Source: Dolomedes plantarius (taxonomy: Eukaryota; Arthropoda; Arachnida; Araneae; Dolomedidae). From it: a DNA stretch of 64,000 bases. Location of the stretch: contig OU015496.1 of assembly GCA_907164885.2 (NCBI GenBank), positions 180,698,754 through 180,762,753 on the forward strand, read 5' to 3'. Position 1 is the stretch's first letter, and the number at the start of each line of letters is the position of its first letter. A program made the translations under genes and the position numbers. The notes under the pieces are model-generated. The model was not told where the DNA came from, searched no databases, and saw nothing but the letters and a program-made list of their open reading frames with translations. This document shows, piece by piece, positions 27,184 to 37,096 of the stretch.

Positions 27184-28640
27184 ATGGGTAAAACGGCAGA
27201 CTTGTATCCGTTTGAAAAAAGTCCTATTGTGTGAGCTCGTTTCGCAGGTGTCACAAGTGCCAGAACAAAACAACTCCCTGCCTTCTCAAAAGATGAGATA
27301 TCCAAAGTGTTAAAGGCTGCTGTATACTAAGCCTATTGGATTTGCTCACCTCAAAGTTAACCTATGGAGAAAATGTGTCTACTACTTACAGCTGCATAAA
27401 TGCTGATAATTCAATAAAAATGGTATTTTAAGATGGCCTGAATTTTTCTGCACCTTGCAACAGGATTTATTTTATAAATTTCGTTCACCAAATGAATTTC
27501 TGAGCGTTTAAAACCCTCTATACTAGATTTTTCCCCAAAATAATTTAAATTTTAAAATATTTTCGTTTTTTAAAAAAAAACGAAAAATTCCCCAATATGT
27601 AAATATTTTCTCTATTACGGAGTACAATTAAAAAATAAAATAACTAAATAAATCCCTCAATCTAAGTCTGCACTCATTGGAGAAATTTTCTCCATAGGTT
27701 AACAATGAGGTGAGTGAATCCAATAGGGTTAGTACACAGCGGCCCAATTGGAAACAGAACCTACTGTCCTTGACTGAAAGGCATAACCGTGTATCGCAAA
27801 AAATCAATCTAGCCCGCGATCGGTGTCGTCACAAGCAGCTTGTGCGGCAGAAAATGGGGTCTAATGTGCAGCAACTGCCGGACAATTTAAAGGAAGGCTC
27901 GTCAGAACAGATCTTGACCTGAAAATTGCGCAGGGAATTGTAGAGAGGCGGTATAGCAAATCGCATGCCTCTGCGGAATCCTCTCATTTCTGCGAAGAAC
28001 CGGAAAGTTCGCATTACAATGGTGTTAGGTACAGCGTAACTAGACATCTGAAGATTGGAAAATGGTGATATGGTCGAACGAATCACACTACACCTTTTTT
28101 TTTGTACCCACAGCAGGCGGAAAGTGTGGCGCCAGCCCCATGAAGCCCTGGCCCCATCTTGCCTTGCTAGCGCAATTTAAGTTTGTGGTTGGGATATCAT
28201 GATGTGGGGTATGTTCTGCTGGTTTTGTACTGGTCCCCTGGTATTTATGGAAGGTCGGGTATCATCCACTGATTGCTTGAATATTGTTGCAGATCAAGTT
28301 CATTCTGCAATGTTGCATTTTTATCCTGCATGTGACGGGTCTTTCATGGACGATAATGCTACCATCCACCGCGTTAGAATTGCTCGAGTGGTTCACTGAC
28401 CATGAATCTGACTTCGAAATCTACCCTGGCTACCACAAAATCCATATCTGAACCCTCTATTGAACGTTTGGGTCATGTTGGAAAGACAGATCTGACATTG
28501 GTCTCCTCTGCCATCAGGATCTTAAGATCTGTATGGCCGACGACTGGTATTCTCTTGATTTATATTCCAGCACCTTGTACAATCAATGCCTAACCGCATA
28601 CGTACTGTAATTCGGGCTACTGGAGGTGCAATAAAATATT
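27184..28640 (+). pseudogene. Tc1-like transposase pseudogene
   Basis: It begins ATGGGTAAAACGGC (MGKTADL...), the usual start of one Tc1-like transposase group, then hits a stop about 17 codons in. A MITE (27315-27744) interrupts it within the helix-turn-helix region. Downstream relics include MWGMFCWFCTGPLVFMEG and FMDDNATIHRVRI, the counterparts of the catalytic-domain blocks VWG-x-F and QDNAxxHxA, in different frames. Several stops and frameshifts; certainly inactive. Confidence 0.75.
27315..27744. mobile_element. MITE (family M) inside Tc1-like pseudogene
   Basis: Arms ggctgctgtatactaagcct and the inverse of ggttagtacacagcggcc bound 430 bp. The internal gttaacctatggagaaaat recurs inverted near 27690. 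Same family as 12528-13164. It splits the transposase, which dates it after that insertion. Confidence 0.7.
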
Positions 28641-29027
28641 CAACCAAGGTTTCTTATTCATTGACAGATGTGTCTAACAGTAGCAGTTATATGAATCAAT
28701 GTAAACGAAAAATGCCCACTCTTCACGAAGCACAATTTTAATCGATATCGTCCTCAAGGAAAATATCTTTTAAATGTACGGGGTAATCTGAACATAACCT
28801 TTTTTGGAAAAAATTCCCCCCTTCCTACAGTCTTTTCAGGTTATCTGATGCACATCGCTCGGTTTACATTCTGTAGATGTATACATCTAGGGTATTATTT
28901 TTAAAAATATAAAGTTTTGTAGCCTTTTTTTCCTCTTAGTAGAAAATTCTTTTTATGCAGCATTCAAATTTTAAAAAATTGAGCTATTCAAAGTAGCGAT
29001 TTTAGTGTGAGTTCATTCGATTATATA

Positions 29028-29909
29028 TACCGGGTGGTTATAATTAAACTTCCCCTATAAACGGCATCCTACAGCGCAAACGGGTGAACGGAATGCAACG
29101 AAATTTTGTATATGGGCTATACACGAGATGCGCTCACGGAATTTCGAAAAAAAAATTAGTTCCAAAATGTCCACCAGAGGGCGCTTTTTCGGGAAAAACA
29201 TTAAATTTAACACAATAAACGACCAAAACTTAAGTAAAGGTAAGGGAGAAACAAAAACAGTACAGTTTAAAGAAACAAGAACACATTAGGACGAAATTGC
29301 ACAACAGGAGCAGTTGTTAATCGTGTCCAGGACGATGTAGGGAAAGCGGACGATCGTACTGAGCGAGCTGGGGTATCGTGGAGGTGTTGCGACGTTGAAT
29401 GACTTAAAGAACTCCATAACGCTCCATGTGCAAAGCCTCACAACTGATCAGTTACGATCTGCTGTTGAACACACTGTCCATCGACTTGAAATTTTGCAGG
29501 TGAATGAAGGTGGTCACGTGGAGCAGCTTTCCCTACATCGTCCTGGACACGATTAACAACTGCTCCTCTTGTGCAATTTCGTCCTAATCTGTTCTTGTTT
29601 CTGCAAACTGAACTATTTTTGTTTCTCTCTTACCTTTACTTAATGTGGTTCGATGACAAGGTGATCAGAAACCAGTCAATAAATGTTAATATTGTTTCTG
29701 TATTCCGTTTTGGTCGTTTATTGTGTTAAATTTCATGTTTTTCCCGAAAAGGCGCCCTCTGGTGGACATTTTGGAACTAATTTTTTTTTTCGAAATTCTG
29801 TGAGCGCATCTCGTGTATAGCCCATATACAAAATTTCGTTGCATTCCGTTCACCCGTTTGCGCTGTAGGATGCCGTTTATAGGGGAAGTTAAATTATAAC
29901 CACCCGGTA
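29028..29909. mobile_element. fold-back DNA element
   Basis: Long inverted arms: about 29028-29225 pairs with about 29710-29909, and 29276-29345 pairs with 29525-29600, both nearly perfect. Ends are taccgggtggttataattaa and the inverse. Only about 180 bp in the centre is unpaired, and that part codes for the tail of a transposase (29341-29556). Superfamily not assigned with certainty. Confidence 0.75.
29341..29556 (+). pseudogene. mariner/IS630-type transposase C-terminal relic
   Basis: A 71-codon open stretch includes LNDLKNSITLHVQSLTTDQL and, further on, VEHTVHRLEILQVNEGGHVE. The pattern DLK-x-SI...T-x-x-x-L-R-x-x-V-E-x-x-x-x-R...GGH-x-E is the C-terminus seen in a widespread arthropod transposase group. 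No catalytic domain remains. Confidence 0.5.
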
Positions 29910-30965
29910 TATGCATGTATCATACATTTTTGTAAACATCCCTCCTATTTAAAAACATCAAGCCTATTTCAAGCTCTTTTTTTCTTTACTAATAAGGAAT
30001 TTTTTATTGTAAGCATTCATAGGATATGCGCATTATTAAGTTGTTTTCGCGCTATAATGGAATTGTTTCATTTCCTTCAATTTCAGTTTGAAAACTGATC
30101 AGTGTTTCTTCCTTTGTATGCAGAATGCAATATTTGAAAAGGGAGTAATATATTTAATTAAGGAAAATGATTTAAAGATGAGTAGCTTCAACGATTTTGA
30201 TGATAATTAATGGTGGAATTTGGTGTACAAATCATCAAGGTCGTCCAGGTCCCGCAGCCCTTTCTTTAATAAGAAAACGCTTAAAAGGGATAGTTTACGA
30301 GAGGGCCTTCTCAGAATAACACAGGCCTCGGGGTCTAAGAAACATGAAGCGTGATCTCTCGTTCAGAATCTTGTCTTATGCACTTTTTTTTGTTTGTTCA
30401 GGGACTAGATCTTATCTATAGAGGCTGTTAAATGATCTAAATTGCCTTCGCTCTTCAACCTGGGATGGCCGAATGGCTAGGGTGCTGACATTCGGCCCAG
30501 AGCCTTTGAGTTAAAATCCCTCTATCGGGATGGATGTTTGTGGCCGTTCGGTATCAGCTTTAAACTATAGGTCCCGGTTTAATTACACTGTACAACAAAT
30601 TTGAATTTTTTCTGTCCTTTAGATGAAACTATGTGATTCTGTATAAACAAAAGGTGCTTGATTCATATATCAAAACCAAAATGGTCCATCGCGTACCGTA
30701 TTTGTAGGAGACCCACTTCTCATATTTACACAAATTGGTTACAGAGAAATGTAACAGAGGCTTGATTATAGAAAACACAAACACTAAAATTATTTTTTTA
30801 GCCGTTGCCTCTTTTAGACATCTGTTAGTGTCAGCACCATACGCAGAAATTTTCAAAGGGGGGGGGGTTACTATGAAAGAGTAGTTTTGAGCAATCGGTT
30901 CAAAGCTTAAACGTAATTAAATAATATATGTAATCAGAACCAATGGGGGGGGGAGTCAACCCCCA
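29910..30965. other. no gene; one tRNA-like fragment
   Basis: Apart from a tRNA-like fragment at 30470-30545, I see only unremarkable sequence and G-runs near 30860 and 30945. Confidence 0.45.
30470..30545 (+). repeat. tRNA-like (SINE) fragment
   Basis: Begins gggatggccgaatggctagg, an A-box resembling tRNA-Ser/Leu, but the B-box position reads gagttaaaatccc, well off consensus. Probably a degraded SINE head and not a tRNA gene. Confidence 0.4.
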
Positions 30966-31259
30966 TCAACCCCCCCTGGTTGGTGTGTCCCTGGTAACAG
31001 ACCAGCAATATTCAGCTAGCATATTCCCATTCCATCGTCCACTGAAACGCTTTTCAAACATAGAGATGTCCTGGTGAAATCTTTCCCTATGCTCATCAGT
31101 AATTGCGCCAAGGTTTTGAGGAAAGAAGTCCAGATGTGAGTCCAAAAAGTGTAGTTTTAAAAACATATTGCAACCTATAACACAAAAGCATTTCACCATG
31201 TTCCCAATAAGATGTTCACAGTTTTCAGCTTTCTCATTTACAAGGAAACGTGAGCTCAC
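30966..31259 (-). pseudogene. fragment of a recurrent arthropod protein family, function unknown
   Basis: An open frame of 97 codons with LKLHFLDSHLDFFPQNLGAI and DEHRERFHQDISMFEKRFSG, then MLAEYCWSVTRD. I recognise this block as one that recurs in many uncharacterised arthropod and cnidarian predicted proteins, often in high copy number, so it is probably part of a transposable element. The charged/histidine pattern H-x4-H and DEH-x-ERFHQD looks like a conserved site, but I know of no assigned activity. It ends just before a C-run and has no visible exon partners. Confidence 0.5.
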
Positions 31260-31395
31260 TGATTTTAATGTTAGCCAGGCTTCTTTTTTCTGCTTGTGAC
31301 GTTGAGTCCGTCAGCGTCAGCGTTAAAGATTCCATTGACGCTGATTAGTTAAATGAGTCAATGATTGGTATTGAAAATTTTTACATTGGCGCCAA

Positions 31396-31565
31396 GGCCT
31401 GTTCACACTGCATTCGGAGCGTTGCGATACGTTGGCTCAGAGATCGTTGACATACCCTGTGATTGGTTTGACATATCGTGTGGTCAATGAATTGAGCTCT
31501 TTTGACTGGTTAAAATTTTTAACGCCGACGCTACATATCTCTGCGGATTCAGTGTGAACAGGCCG
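31396..31565. mobile_element. Harbinger-type MITE, diverged
   Basis: ggcctgttcacactgcattc at the left and gcggattcagtgtgaacagg at the right are near inverse partners. The ends match the family at 43802 and 45395 (gggcctgttcacat...). The target duplication is unclear here. Confidence 0.55.
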
Positions 31566-32520
31566 TATGTGAATCACATACAATAGTCGCTTCATTGCTA
31601 ACATTTTTCGAAATTCATTAATAAATTGAATTTTAATCTGATGAAAGTCACTGCTAATGGAGAAATTCATTTACCTGCTACACAACGAAATAGTTTAATG
31701 GTAAACAGAGAGTGCAGAACATATTTTTAAAACAAGGAATATTTTTCAGAAGAGAAGGGGGTTGCTCTATTGTACAGGTATGCACTTAGTACATTTAACT
31801 GTAATGAGATGCATATAACTTTCATCCCTTGAGTAGGTCTATAAAATGAGGACCAAGTATGCTTGGGAACTAAACTCTGGGGGTTCCACGTCAGTTCTGA
31901 CCACCTGACTGAGACATATACTGTATGGCACCCCAAGCCCACGGTGAAGAAAGCGGAGATGGGTATCGCCGCCCTTGGTCCACTGCGGACTATTGCGCCA
32001 TGAGTTTCATTTTTTAGAGATGCATATAATAGGTTCCCTGTAATTTTTTGAGCATATAGTGTAAATGCGTATTTTCACACAAGTACGTCCGTTAAGAAAA
32101 CATCCTCCTTCGAAGCAGTACATTTCCCCCTGTAAAATCATTGAATCAGCTTCACCTTATTTTCAGTTTAAAAAACATGAATGTGTTAAAATAATTTAAA
32201 AGTAACGCAGTAGTTATTTTTTTAGATTTTTTTTTTTACATGCACAACCAATTAAACACTTTTTCAATATCTTAATATTTGAAGTGAAAAACTAGTAGGC
32301 TAAGGTAACTCCAGATTTATCAACATAGGAATGTGCCAAATTTTCGTATATTAATTATGCCTTCCGTCAAGGAAATCGAATCCTTAAGTGACACATGCAT
32401 AGAAGATCTGAAATGTGCGCTTTGTGGGATTAAACTCATGTAAACAGCATTTTCACTTCTACTTATATTTCTACGGAATATTCCTATCTTTATGCATTTA
32501 TATCATCTTATGTATTCATT

Positions 32521-32545
<25 letters not shown>
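31566..32545. other. no recognisable feature
   Basis: Contains a (TA)n tract at about 32523-32546 directly before el1. A GC-richer block at 31890-32000 could be a SINE on the minus strand, but I could not define its boxes. Confidence 0.4.
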
Positions 32546-32551
<6 letters not shown>

Positions 32552-33377
32552 TTGGTGTCCGTCGTTCTAAATTGAACATATCGGTTCACACTAACACCAA
32601 TTTTATTCTTGACGAGTCACAGGACAAAAACAGTTACAATTAACATTTATGGAACATGATTTTACTTCTTTACGGTAGCCATTTGCTACCACGTATATCT
32701 TAACGTCTTAGGCCCGTTGCACACACAGCGTTTTTATCTCTAGCGGAAATTTTCTATCGGACGTCGTTCCAACAGTAGACCACAGAAGTCAATTGGAGCT
32801 TGCACACACAGCGGAAAATGAAATTTTTCTTCGACGGTAGCCTGTGCAGCTGTCGAGTGCCACTGTGTGCCGGCGGATACGTTGACGCCAGATTGAAGTA
32901 GTTATCCATGTGACCCTATGCACGCTTACACACACAGCGGACTCTACCGTCGTAGGGTCTTTTGCGAGGGTGTGGTTGGGGGTTTGCTGGGGGGGGAGGC
33001 GCGCTGGTTTTCTTGGAATCGTAAAGGGGATTCGAAAAGGAGGGCTCCTCCGATCCCGGCTGGGGGGAGGGGGGCGTTGATGCGACCCCTCTGGTTTCTT
33101 GGACACGTGCAGGATTCCAAAAGGAGGGGTGGGCCTTTTCCCCGGCGACGGAGGTTTTCGCCGTGTGTGTAAGCTCTACTTTTAGAACGACGTCCGATGG
33201 AAAATCTCCGCCTACGCCGTGTGTGCAACGGGCCTTACTCTCCCAGCAGCTTTTTCCTCTCTGTCTAGTCGTGCTTTCCCCGTAGAATGGCGGGGATCTT
33301 CGTTCGGCGGGAATGTCTCTGATTCGTCTCGGGTGCTGTGGATGCTGTTGCCACAGTTCTCAATAACACATATCACA
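32546..33377 (-). repeat. el1 3' LTR, interrupted by MITE
   Basis: Plus-strand borders are TGTAAATTGG and ATATCACA. Without the 524-bp MITE and its duplicated TTA it is 305 bp, the same as the 5' LTR. Outside it lies a (TA)n tract, so no target duplication can be read. Confidence 0.9.
32711..33234. mobile_element. Harbinger-type MITE in the el1 LTR
   Basis: Ends ggcccgttgcacacacagcg and the inverse (gtgtgtgcaacgggcc) are flanked by TTA at 32708-32710 and 33235-33237. The matching uninterrupted site (aacgtcTTActctcc) survives in the other el1 LTR near 36900, direct proof of insertion. The interior is GC-rich with long G-runs that could form quadruplexes. The open frames crossing it on both strands are not genes. 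Confidence 0.9.
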
Positions 33378-33690
33378 CTCGGGCATCCTGGCTCGACAGG
33401 TCCTCCTGTCGCCCAAGAAAACCAAAGGAACCAAACCTAAAAAAACAAGAAAGGGGAGAAAACAAACAAAACAAAAACATGGCATGGTCGGTTAAAGCTA
33501 CATCATCGTCGTTGTATAGCAATTGTCCGTCATAGGTGCCATAGTCTTTGCCGTCACTGAAATATTACACAAAACAAAGAAAAAAGAAAAGAAAAAAAAA
33601 AGAAAGTCATTAATAATAGTTCAGGATAATGATAGAATGTCCATTGTTCAAATCCAAGTCGTCATCGTAAAGGAGCTGTAGGTATAGTCA
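33378..33690 (-). other. el1 3' non-coding region
   Basis: Lies between the pol stop and the 3' LTR. A-rich on the plus strand (33430-33480 and 33570-33605) and rich in GACGATGATG-like repeats on the minus strand. No convincing polypurine tract was seen next to the LTR. Confidence 0.5.
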
Positions 33691-34563
33691 CTAGGTGTTT
33701 GGCCAACTTTTGAGTTGATCAGCGGCTGTAGATGTCAAGTTGGGACCATCGTGCAGACCAACTTTTCGGATGTCATATCGGTCATGTGGTCGAACTTTTA
33801 TGATTTCGTAAGGACCAAAGAATTTGGGGCGCAATTTGAGCCCAGACCCAAATTGGGTACGTTGAATTGCTTCTTGATAGGTAGTTGCTTGTTTTCGACG
33901 TTCGTTATACTGTCGCTTGTTCTGCTCTTGTAGTTTCAAAATGTTGTTTTTTACGTCGTTGCGAAGATGATTTGTTGCGTGAAATGTCATGTTGATAAAC
34001 TCATCTTCTAGGTCAGAAACCTGCTTTATCAAAGCTAGTCGTTTTTCGTCATTTTGTTCATCTCGAGCTGGCAAGTCTTTTTCTAATTGAGTCTTTAGGT
34101 CTTGCATATTCACTTCTAAACGTAATTTGGAATCGTCAGTTAACTGTAAGTCGTCTTCAAGTTCGTGAATTTGGTTGTCTAATTCGATGTTAAGATCTTC
34201 AAACATTGATTGTAATTTATTCTTTGATTTATCCAGTTTTTCATGAACCATTTGTAATTCCTCTAATTTGTGGTGCAGTATATCAATATCTTTCGACATC
34301 GTCCTCTTTTGTTCTTCTAACAGAGCAGAAGCATCTGCTTCCTCTTCAGCTTTCTTTTTATATTCTGCAATCTGGATTTCGGTAATAGCTAACTTTTTCT
34401 CAACTTTTTTCCTTGCTTCTACTTCTTCAAATACTTGCTCTTGTAAACTCTCACGTTCACGTTCAAGATTGTGCTTAGTCTTCTCTAAAGCAACTTTAGC
34501 TTTTTGCACTGAATCTAACTGTTCATTGAATTTTTCAGTGGCAATTGTATGTTTCTGCTTCAA
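33691..34563 (-). CDS. myosin-rod / integrase-tail fusion frame (el1)
   Basis: 290 codons, not a normal pol product. Residues 1-188 are an alpha-helical coiled coil that reads as non-muscle myosin II heavy-chain rod: MKQKHT at the start, [20 protein letters not shown] in the middle, and [20 protein letters not shown] with [10 protein letters not shown] near residues 144-175. From about residue 189 the sequence switches to Ty3/Gypsy integrase C-terminus: [20 protein letters not shown], then [14 protein letters not shown] (the GPY/F module), ending [11 protein letters not shown]. There are no stops inside. It overlaps the preceding frame by four bases. An 8-bp tandem duplication (34595-34610) separates the two halves of the myosin insert. 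Start is arbitrary: the frame originally continued from upstream. Confidence 0.8.
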   Translation of the reverse strand: MKQKHTIATEKFNEQLDSVQKAKVALEKTKHNLERERESLQEQVFEEVEARKKVEKKLAITEIQIAEYKKKAEEEADASALLEEQKRTMSKDIDILHHKLEELQMVHEKLDKSKNKLQSMFEDLNIELDNQIHELEDDLQLTDDSKLRLEVNMQDLKTQLEKDLPARDEQNDEKRLALIKQVSDLEDEFINMTFHATNHLRNDVKNNILKLQEQNKRQYNERRKQATTYQEAIQRTQFGSGLKLRPKFFGPYEIIKVRPHDRYDIRKVGLHDGPNLTSTAADQLKSWPNT

Positions 34564-36107
34564 ATTACGAATCTGGTTTTGGTGTGCAGCAGTTTCATCT
34601 TCTCATCTTCTATGTTTCTCTTTAAAATATTGAGTTCTTCCTCCATTTTAGTTCGCAAAGCTTGTTGTGTACCTGTTGAATCCATATAATCAATAAGTTT
34701 ATTCCTCAAACATTCTAACTCCTCATTTAAGTTTCTTTTCTGCATTTCAGACATTGCTAAAACTTCTTTTAAGTGAATCAGTTCAGATTCAAAAGCTTTT
34801 TGTTTCTTTTCAGCTTCTTTCGCTTGAGCATTCAGTTCATCTTTAACTAATCGTGATTCTTCCACTTCTCGCTGAAAATCTTTCAACTCACTCTGCAATT
34901 TTTTGAGTTGGTGGGTTTGGTCAGTAATCATTGTAGCTTCGCTACCTGAATCGTGAAGCTCATGAAGATCAACATTGTTTATCATTATTGGATAACACCT
35001 ATAATTGGTTGGTGTAGAAACATGTAAGGCGTCATTAGGTGGAGTAGTGTCCGAAGAATTTTCTGAAATTGTCTGTCCAACGCGTTGGGAGCAAGTTGAG
35101 GATAAATGTCCAAAAGAATTGCACGTAAAACATTTTGGAGTCGTATGCTGACAACTGGAGCTTTTGTGGCCCTTGGAACCACAATTATAGCAAACGGGGG
35201 GTTTTGGAGAATTATTAGAGAGTTTTCTGTCGAAGGTGTAATTTCGTTGACGATTATCATATGTGAATTTAATATCCTTAGAAGGTTTACTTAATTTGGA
35301 CGTTGAAAGAAATTTCTGATAAACTGTCAATTTTTCTTTGAATTCTGAAACAGATTTAGCACCATATAACAAAATTTTATTAGATGTAGAATCGGGAATA
35401 CCGTTGATAACATAATTAAAAATTGAAGAAATGTCAATTTGACCTCTTGAACCGATTTCTCGCATAGCTATGAAGTAGTCGTGTAAGGATTCATTAGGTT
35501 GTAACCGTCTTTGCAGCAACATCGTATGAAGATCGGCGCTATTTAATTTGGAGGAAAATTCTTCTAGTAAGTTTCCTTTGAACGAATTCCAAGTGGTTAT
35601 GCCATGAAGAGAATTAATAAATATTTTTGCGGAACTAACTAAACATTTTTTCGCAAAGACAATTTTGTGGACATCATTTGTGATGCCATTAAGATCAAAA
35701 AGTTCTTCTAAATCCTGTATGAAAATTTTAACGCTGTAAGAATCGGATGAACCGTTAAAATTCTTAATGCACTCTGCAAGGTCTCGTAACGATAAATGTG
35801 TTCCACTGTTTGTAACTGGAAAACGCTGCGAATCAACATCACATAAAAAAGGATTTATCTGTCTGTGCTCGAAAGAGTTGTTTATGTTAGAATGTGAAGC
35901 TGCGGTTGGAAATGAACTTTGAACCGGCACCTGGCTAGTCGCCAAAACCGTAGAGCTTCTGTTGGCGTCGTGTGAATCATTTTCGGTTTCACTCGTATCC
36001 GAGAGCACAGGGGGGGGGGAATAATGCAAAGTTATGTAAAGCATTGAAAATAGTTTCACAGCTCTGAGCTGGGTCTGTTGAACAATCAAGATGTAGCAAA
36101 TTCGCAA
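34560..36107 (-). CDS. gag - protease start - myosin-rod fusion frame (el1)
   Basis: 515 codons. Residues 30-105 are a Ser/Thr/Asp-rich linker. Residues 105-265 are a capsid-like region ([36 protein letters not shown]). Two CCHC zinc knuckles lie at residues 306-319 and 326-339 ([28 protein letters not shown]). The protease opens with an intact D-S-G at 386-388 but is cut about ten residues later. From residue 399 the sequence is myosin-heavy-chain rod ([20 protein letters not shown] ... [17 protein letters not shown]), continuing with [20 protein letters not shown] until an 8-bp duplication shifts the frame. The first ~29 codons are out-of-frame read-in: a C-run at 36010-36018 has split this frame from the DEK-like head. 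Confidence 0.85.
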   Translation of the reverse strand: MRICYILIVQQTQLRAVKLFSMLYITLHYSPPPVLSDTSETENDSHDANRSSTVLATSQVPVQSSFPTAASHSNINNSFEHRQINPFLCDVDSQRFPVTNSGTHLSLRDLAECIKNFNGSSDSYSVKIFIQDLEELFDLNGITNDVHKIVFAKKCLVSSAKIFINSLHGITTWNSFKGNLLEEFSSKLNSADLHTMLLQRRLQPNESLHDYFIAMREIGSRGQIDISSIFNYVINGIPDSTSNKILLYGAKSVSEFKEKLTVYQKFLSTSKLSKPSKDIKFTYDNRQRNYTFDRKLSNNSPKPPVCYNCGSKGHKSSSCQHTTPKCFTCNSFGHLSSTCSQRVGQTISENSSDTTPPNDALHVSTPTNYRCYPIMINNVDLHELHDSGSEATMITDQTHQLKKLQSELKDFQREVEESRLVKDELNAQAKEAEKKQKAFESELIHLKEVLAMSEMQKRNLNEELECLRNKLIDYMDSTGTQQALRTKMEEELNILKRNIEDEKMKLLHTKTRFVI

Positions 36108-36342
36108 TACAAATTAAATCGGTGCTGGAAAATGTTTTAAGTCTTTTATCTCGTTCGTCATTGACATGAAAAGTTTTAGGAAAACCAGAAAAAATGCGGA
36201 GTTCTTTACGGTTGTCTCTCCCAGCATCATTTTCAAATATAAACTGATGTAATAATCTAATTGCTTTTGTGGACCCTGATTTAAGGGCTTTTGAAATATG
36301 TGGAATATCATTTAGAGTACTCATATTGAAAGTAAACAGCAT
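35989..36342 (-). CDS. DEK-like N-terminal part of gag (el1)
   Basis: 117 codons; an internal Met at position 7 (MSTLND) aligns with the starts in el2 and el3. Key blocks are LLHQFIF, IFSGFP and [12 protein letters not shown], the same order as in el3 and el2 and resembling the DNA-binding pseudo-SAP/SAP region of DEK. The frame breaks in a G/C-run (36010-36018), so head and capsid were probably one protein with an acidic linker. Position and orientation fit the first product after the 5' leader. Confidence 0.65.
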   Translation of the reverse strand: MLFTFNMSTLNDIPHISKALKSGSTKAIRLLHQFIFENDAGRDNRKELRIFSGFPKTFHVNDERDKRLKTFSSTDLICIANLLHLDCSTDPAQSCETIFNALHNFALFPPPCALGYE

Positions 36343-36742
36343 AAAATATAAATATGCAAATATATCTTCAAAAACAAAACACTTCTTGTATCGGAATTAA
36401 AAATGCAGACATTTGTTAGAAAAATATACATTCTTTTTTAAATATTTCTTAAATATGTTCATATATCTTCAAAAACAAAAGACTTCTGGGAGATTTAAAT
36501 TCAACTGTTCATCCGCAGTAACAACAAATAGATGATCGTAAAAATATCTTCAATTGACAAATTAAATTAAACACACCGGTTCGTCGTAGATGAGCAAGAA
36601 ATAAATCGGAGTAATCCGGAGTAATCCAAAAGTAATCCAGAAGTAATCCAGTTCGTTAATAACGTCGTAGGATGGCTTGCTAGGGGATAGGGAATAGTGG
36701 CCCAGAACGCACTTTGAGAAAAATGCAACGGCCGAGTCCTCG
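36343..36742 (-). other. el1 5' leader
   Basis: Untranslated region between the 5' LTR and the gag head. Next to the LTR the minus strand reads CGAGGACTCGGCCG, the expected place for a primer-binding site, but I cannot match it to a tRNA end with confidence. A repeated GTAATCC motif lies at 36608-36656. Confidence 0.5.
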
Positions 36743-37043
36743 TGTAAATTGGTGTCCGTCATTCTAAATTGAACACATCGGTTCACATTAACACCAGTTT
36801 TATTCTTGACGAGTCACAGGACAAAAACAGTTACAATTAACATTTATGGAACATGATTTTACTTCTTTACGGTAGCCATTTGCTACCACGTATATCTTAA
36901 CGTCTTACTCTCCCGGCAGCTTTTTCCTCTCTGTCTAGTCGTGCGTTCCCCGTAGAATGGCGGGGATCTTCGTTCGGCGGGAATGTCTCTGATTCGTCTC
37001 GGGTGCTGTGGATGCTGTTGCCACAGTTCTCAATAACACATAT

Positions 37044-37047
<4 letters not shown>
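36743..37047 (-). repeat. el1 5' LTR
   Basis: 305 bp, TG...CA borders, uninterrupted. It gives the empty site for the MITE in the 3' LTR. It runs directly into (CA)n-(TA)n at 37048. Confidence 0.9.

Positions 37048-37096
<49 letters not shown>

Larger units (their letters stand above)
32546..37047 (-). mobile_element. chimeric Ty3/Gypsy retrotransposon carrying myosin sequence (el1)
   Basis: Minus-strand element. Order from its 5' end: LTR 36743-37047, leader, DEK-like/gag frame, start of protease, myosin-rod segment (about 34913-34000), integrase C-terminal tail (to 33691), non-coding 3' region, LTR 32546-33377. Both LTRs measure 305 bp once the nested MITE and one TTA are removed from the 3' copy, and they differ by about six bases by eye. 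There is no reverse transcriptase or RNase H, so it could move only with help from a related complete element. Confidence 0.85.

Noticed and set aside
32789..33228. Proline/arginine-rich open frames near 33 kb on both strands
   Set aside because: They lie inside the GC-rich Harbinger-type MITE; no codon bias or domain.
33691..36107. A host non-muscle myosin heavy-chain gene
   Set aside because: No motor domain, no introns, rod pieces out of order, and the frame is fused to gag upstream and integrase downstream between matched LTRs.
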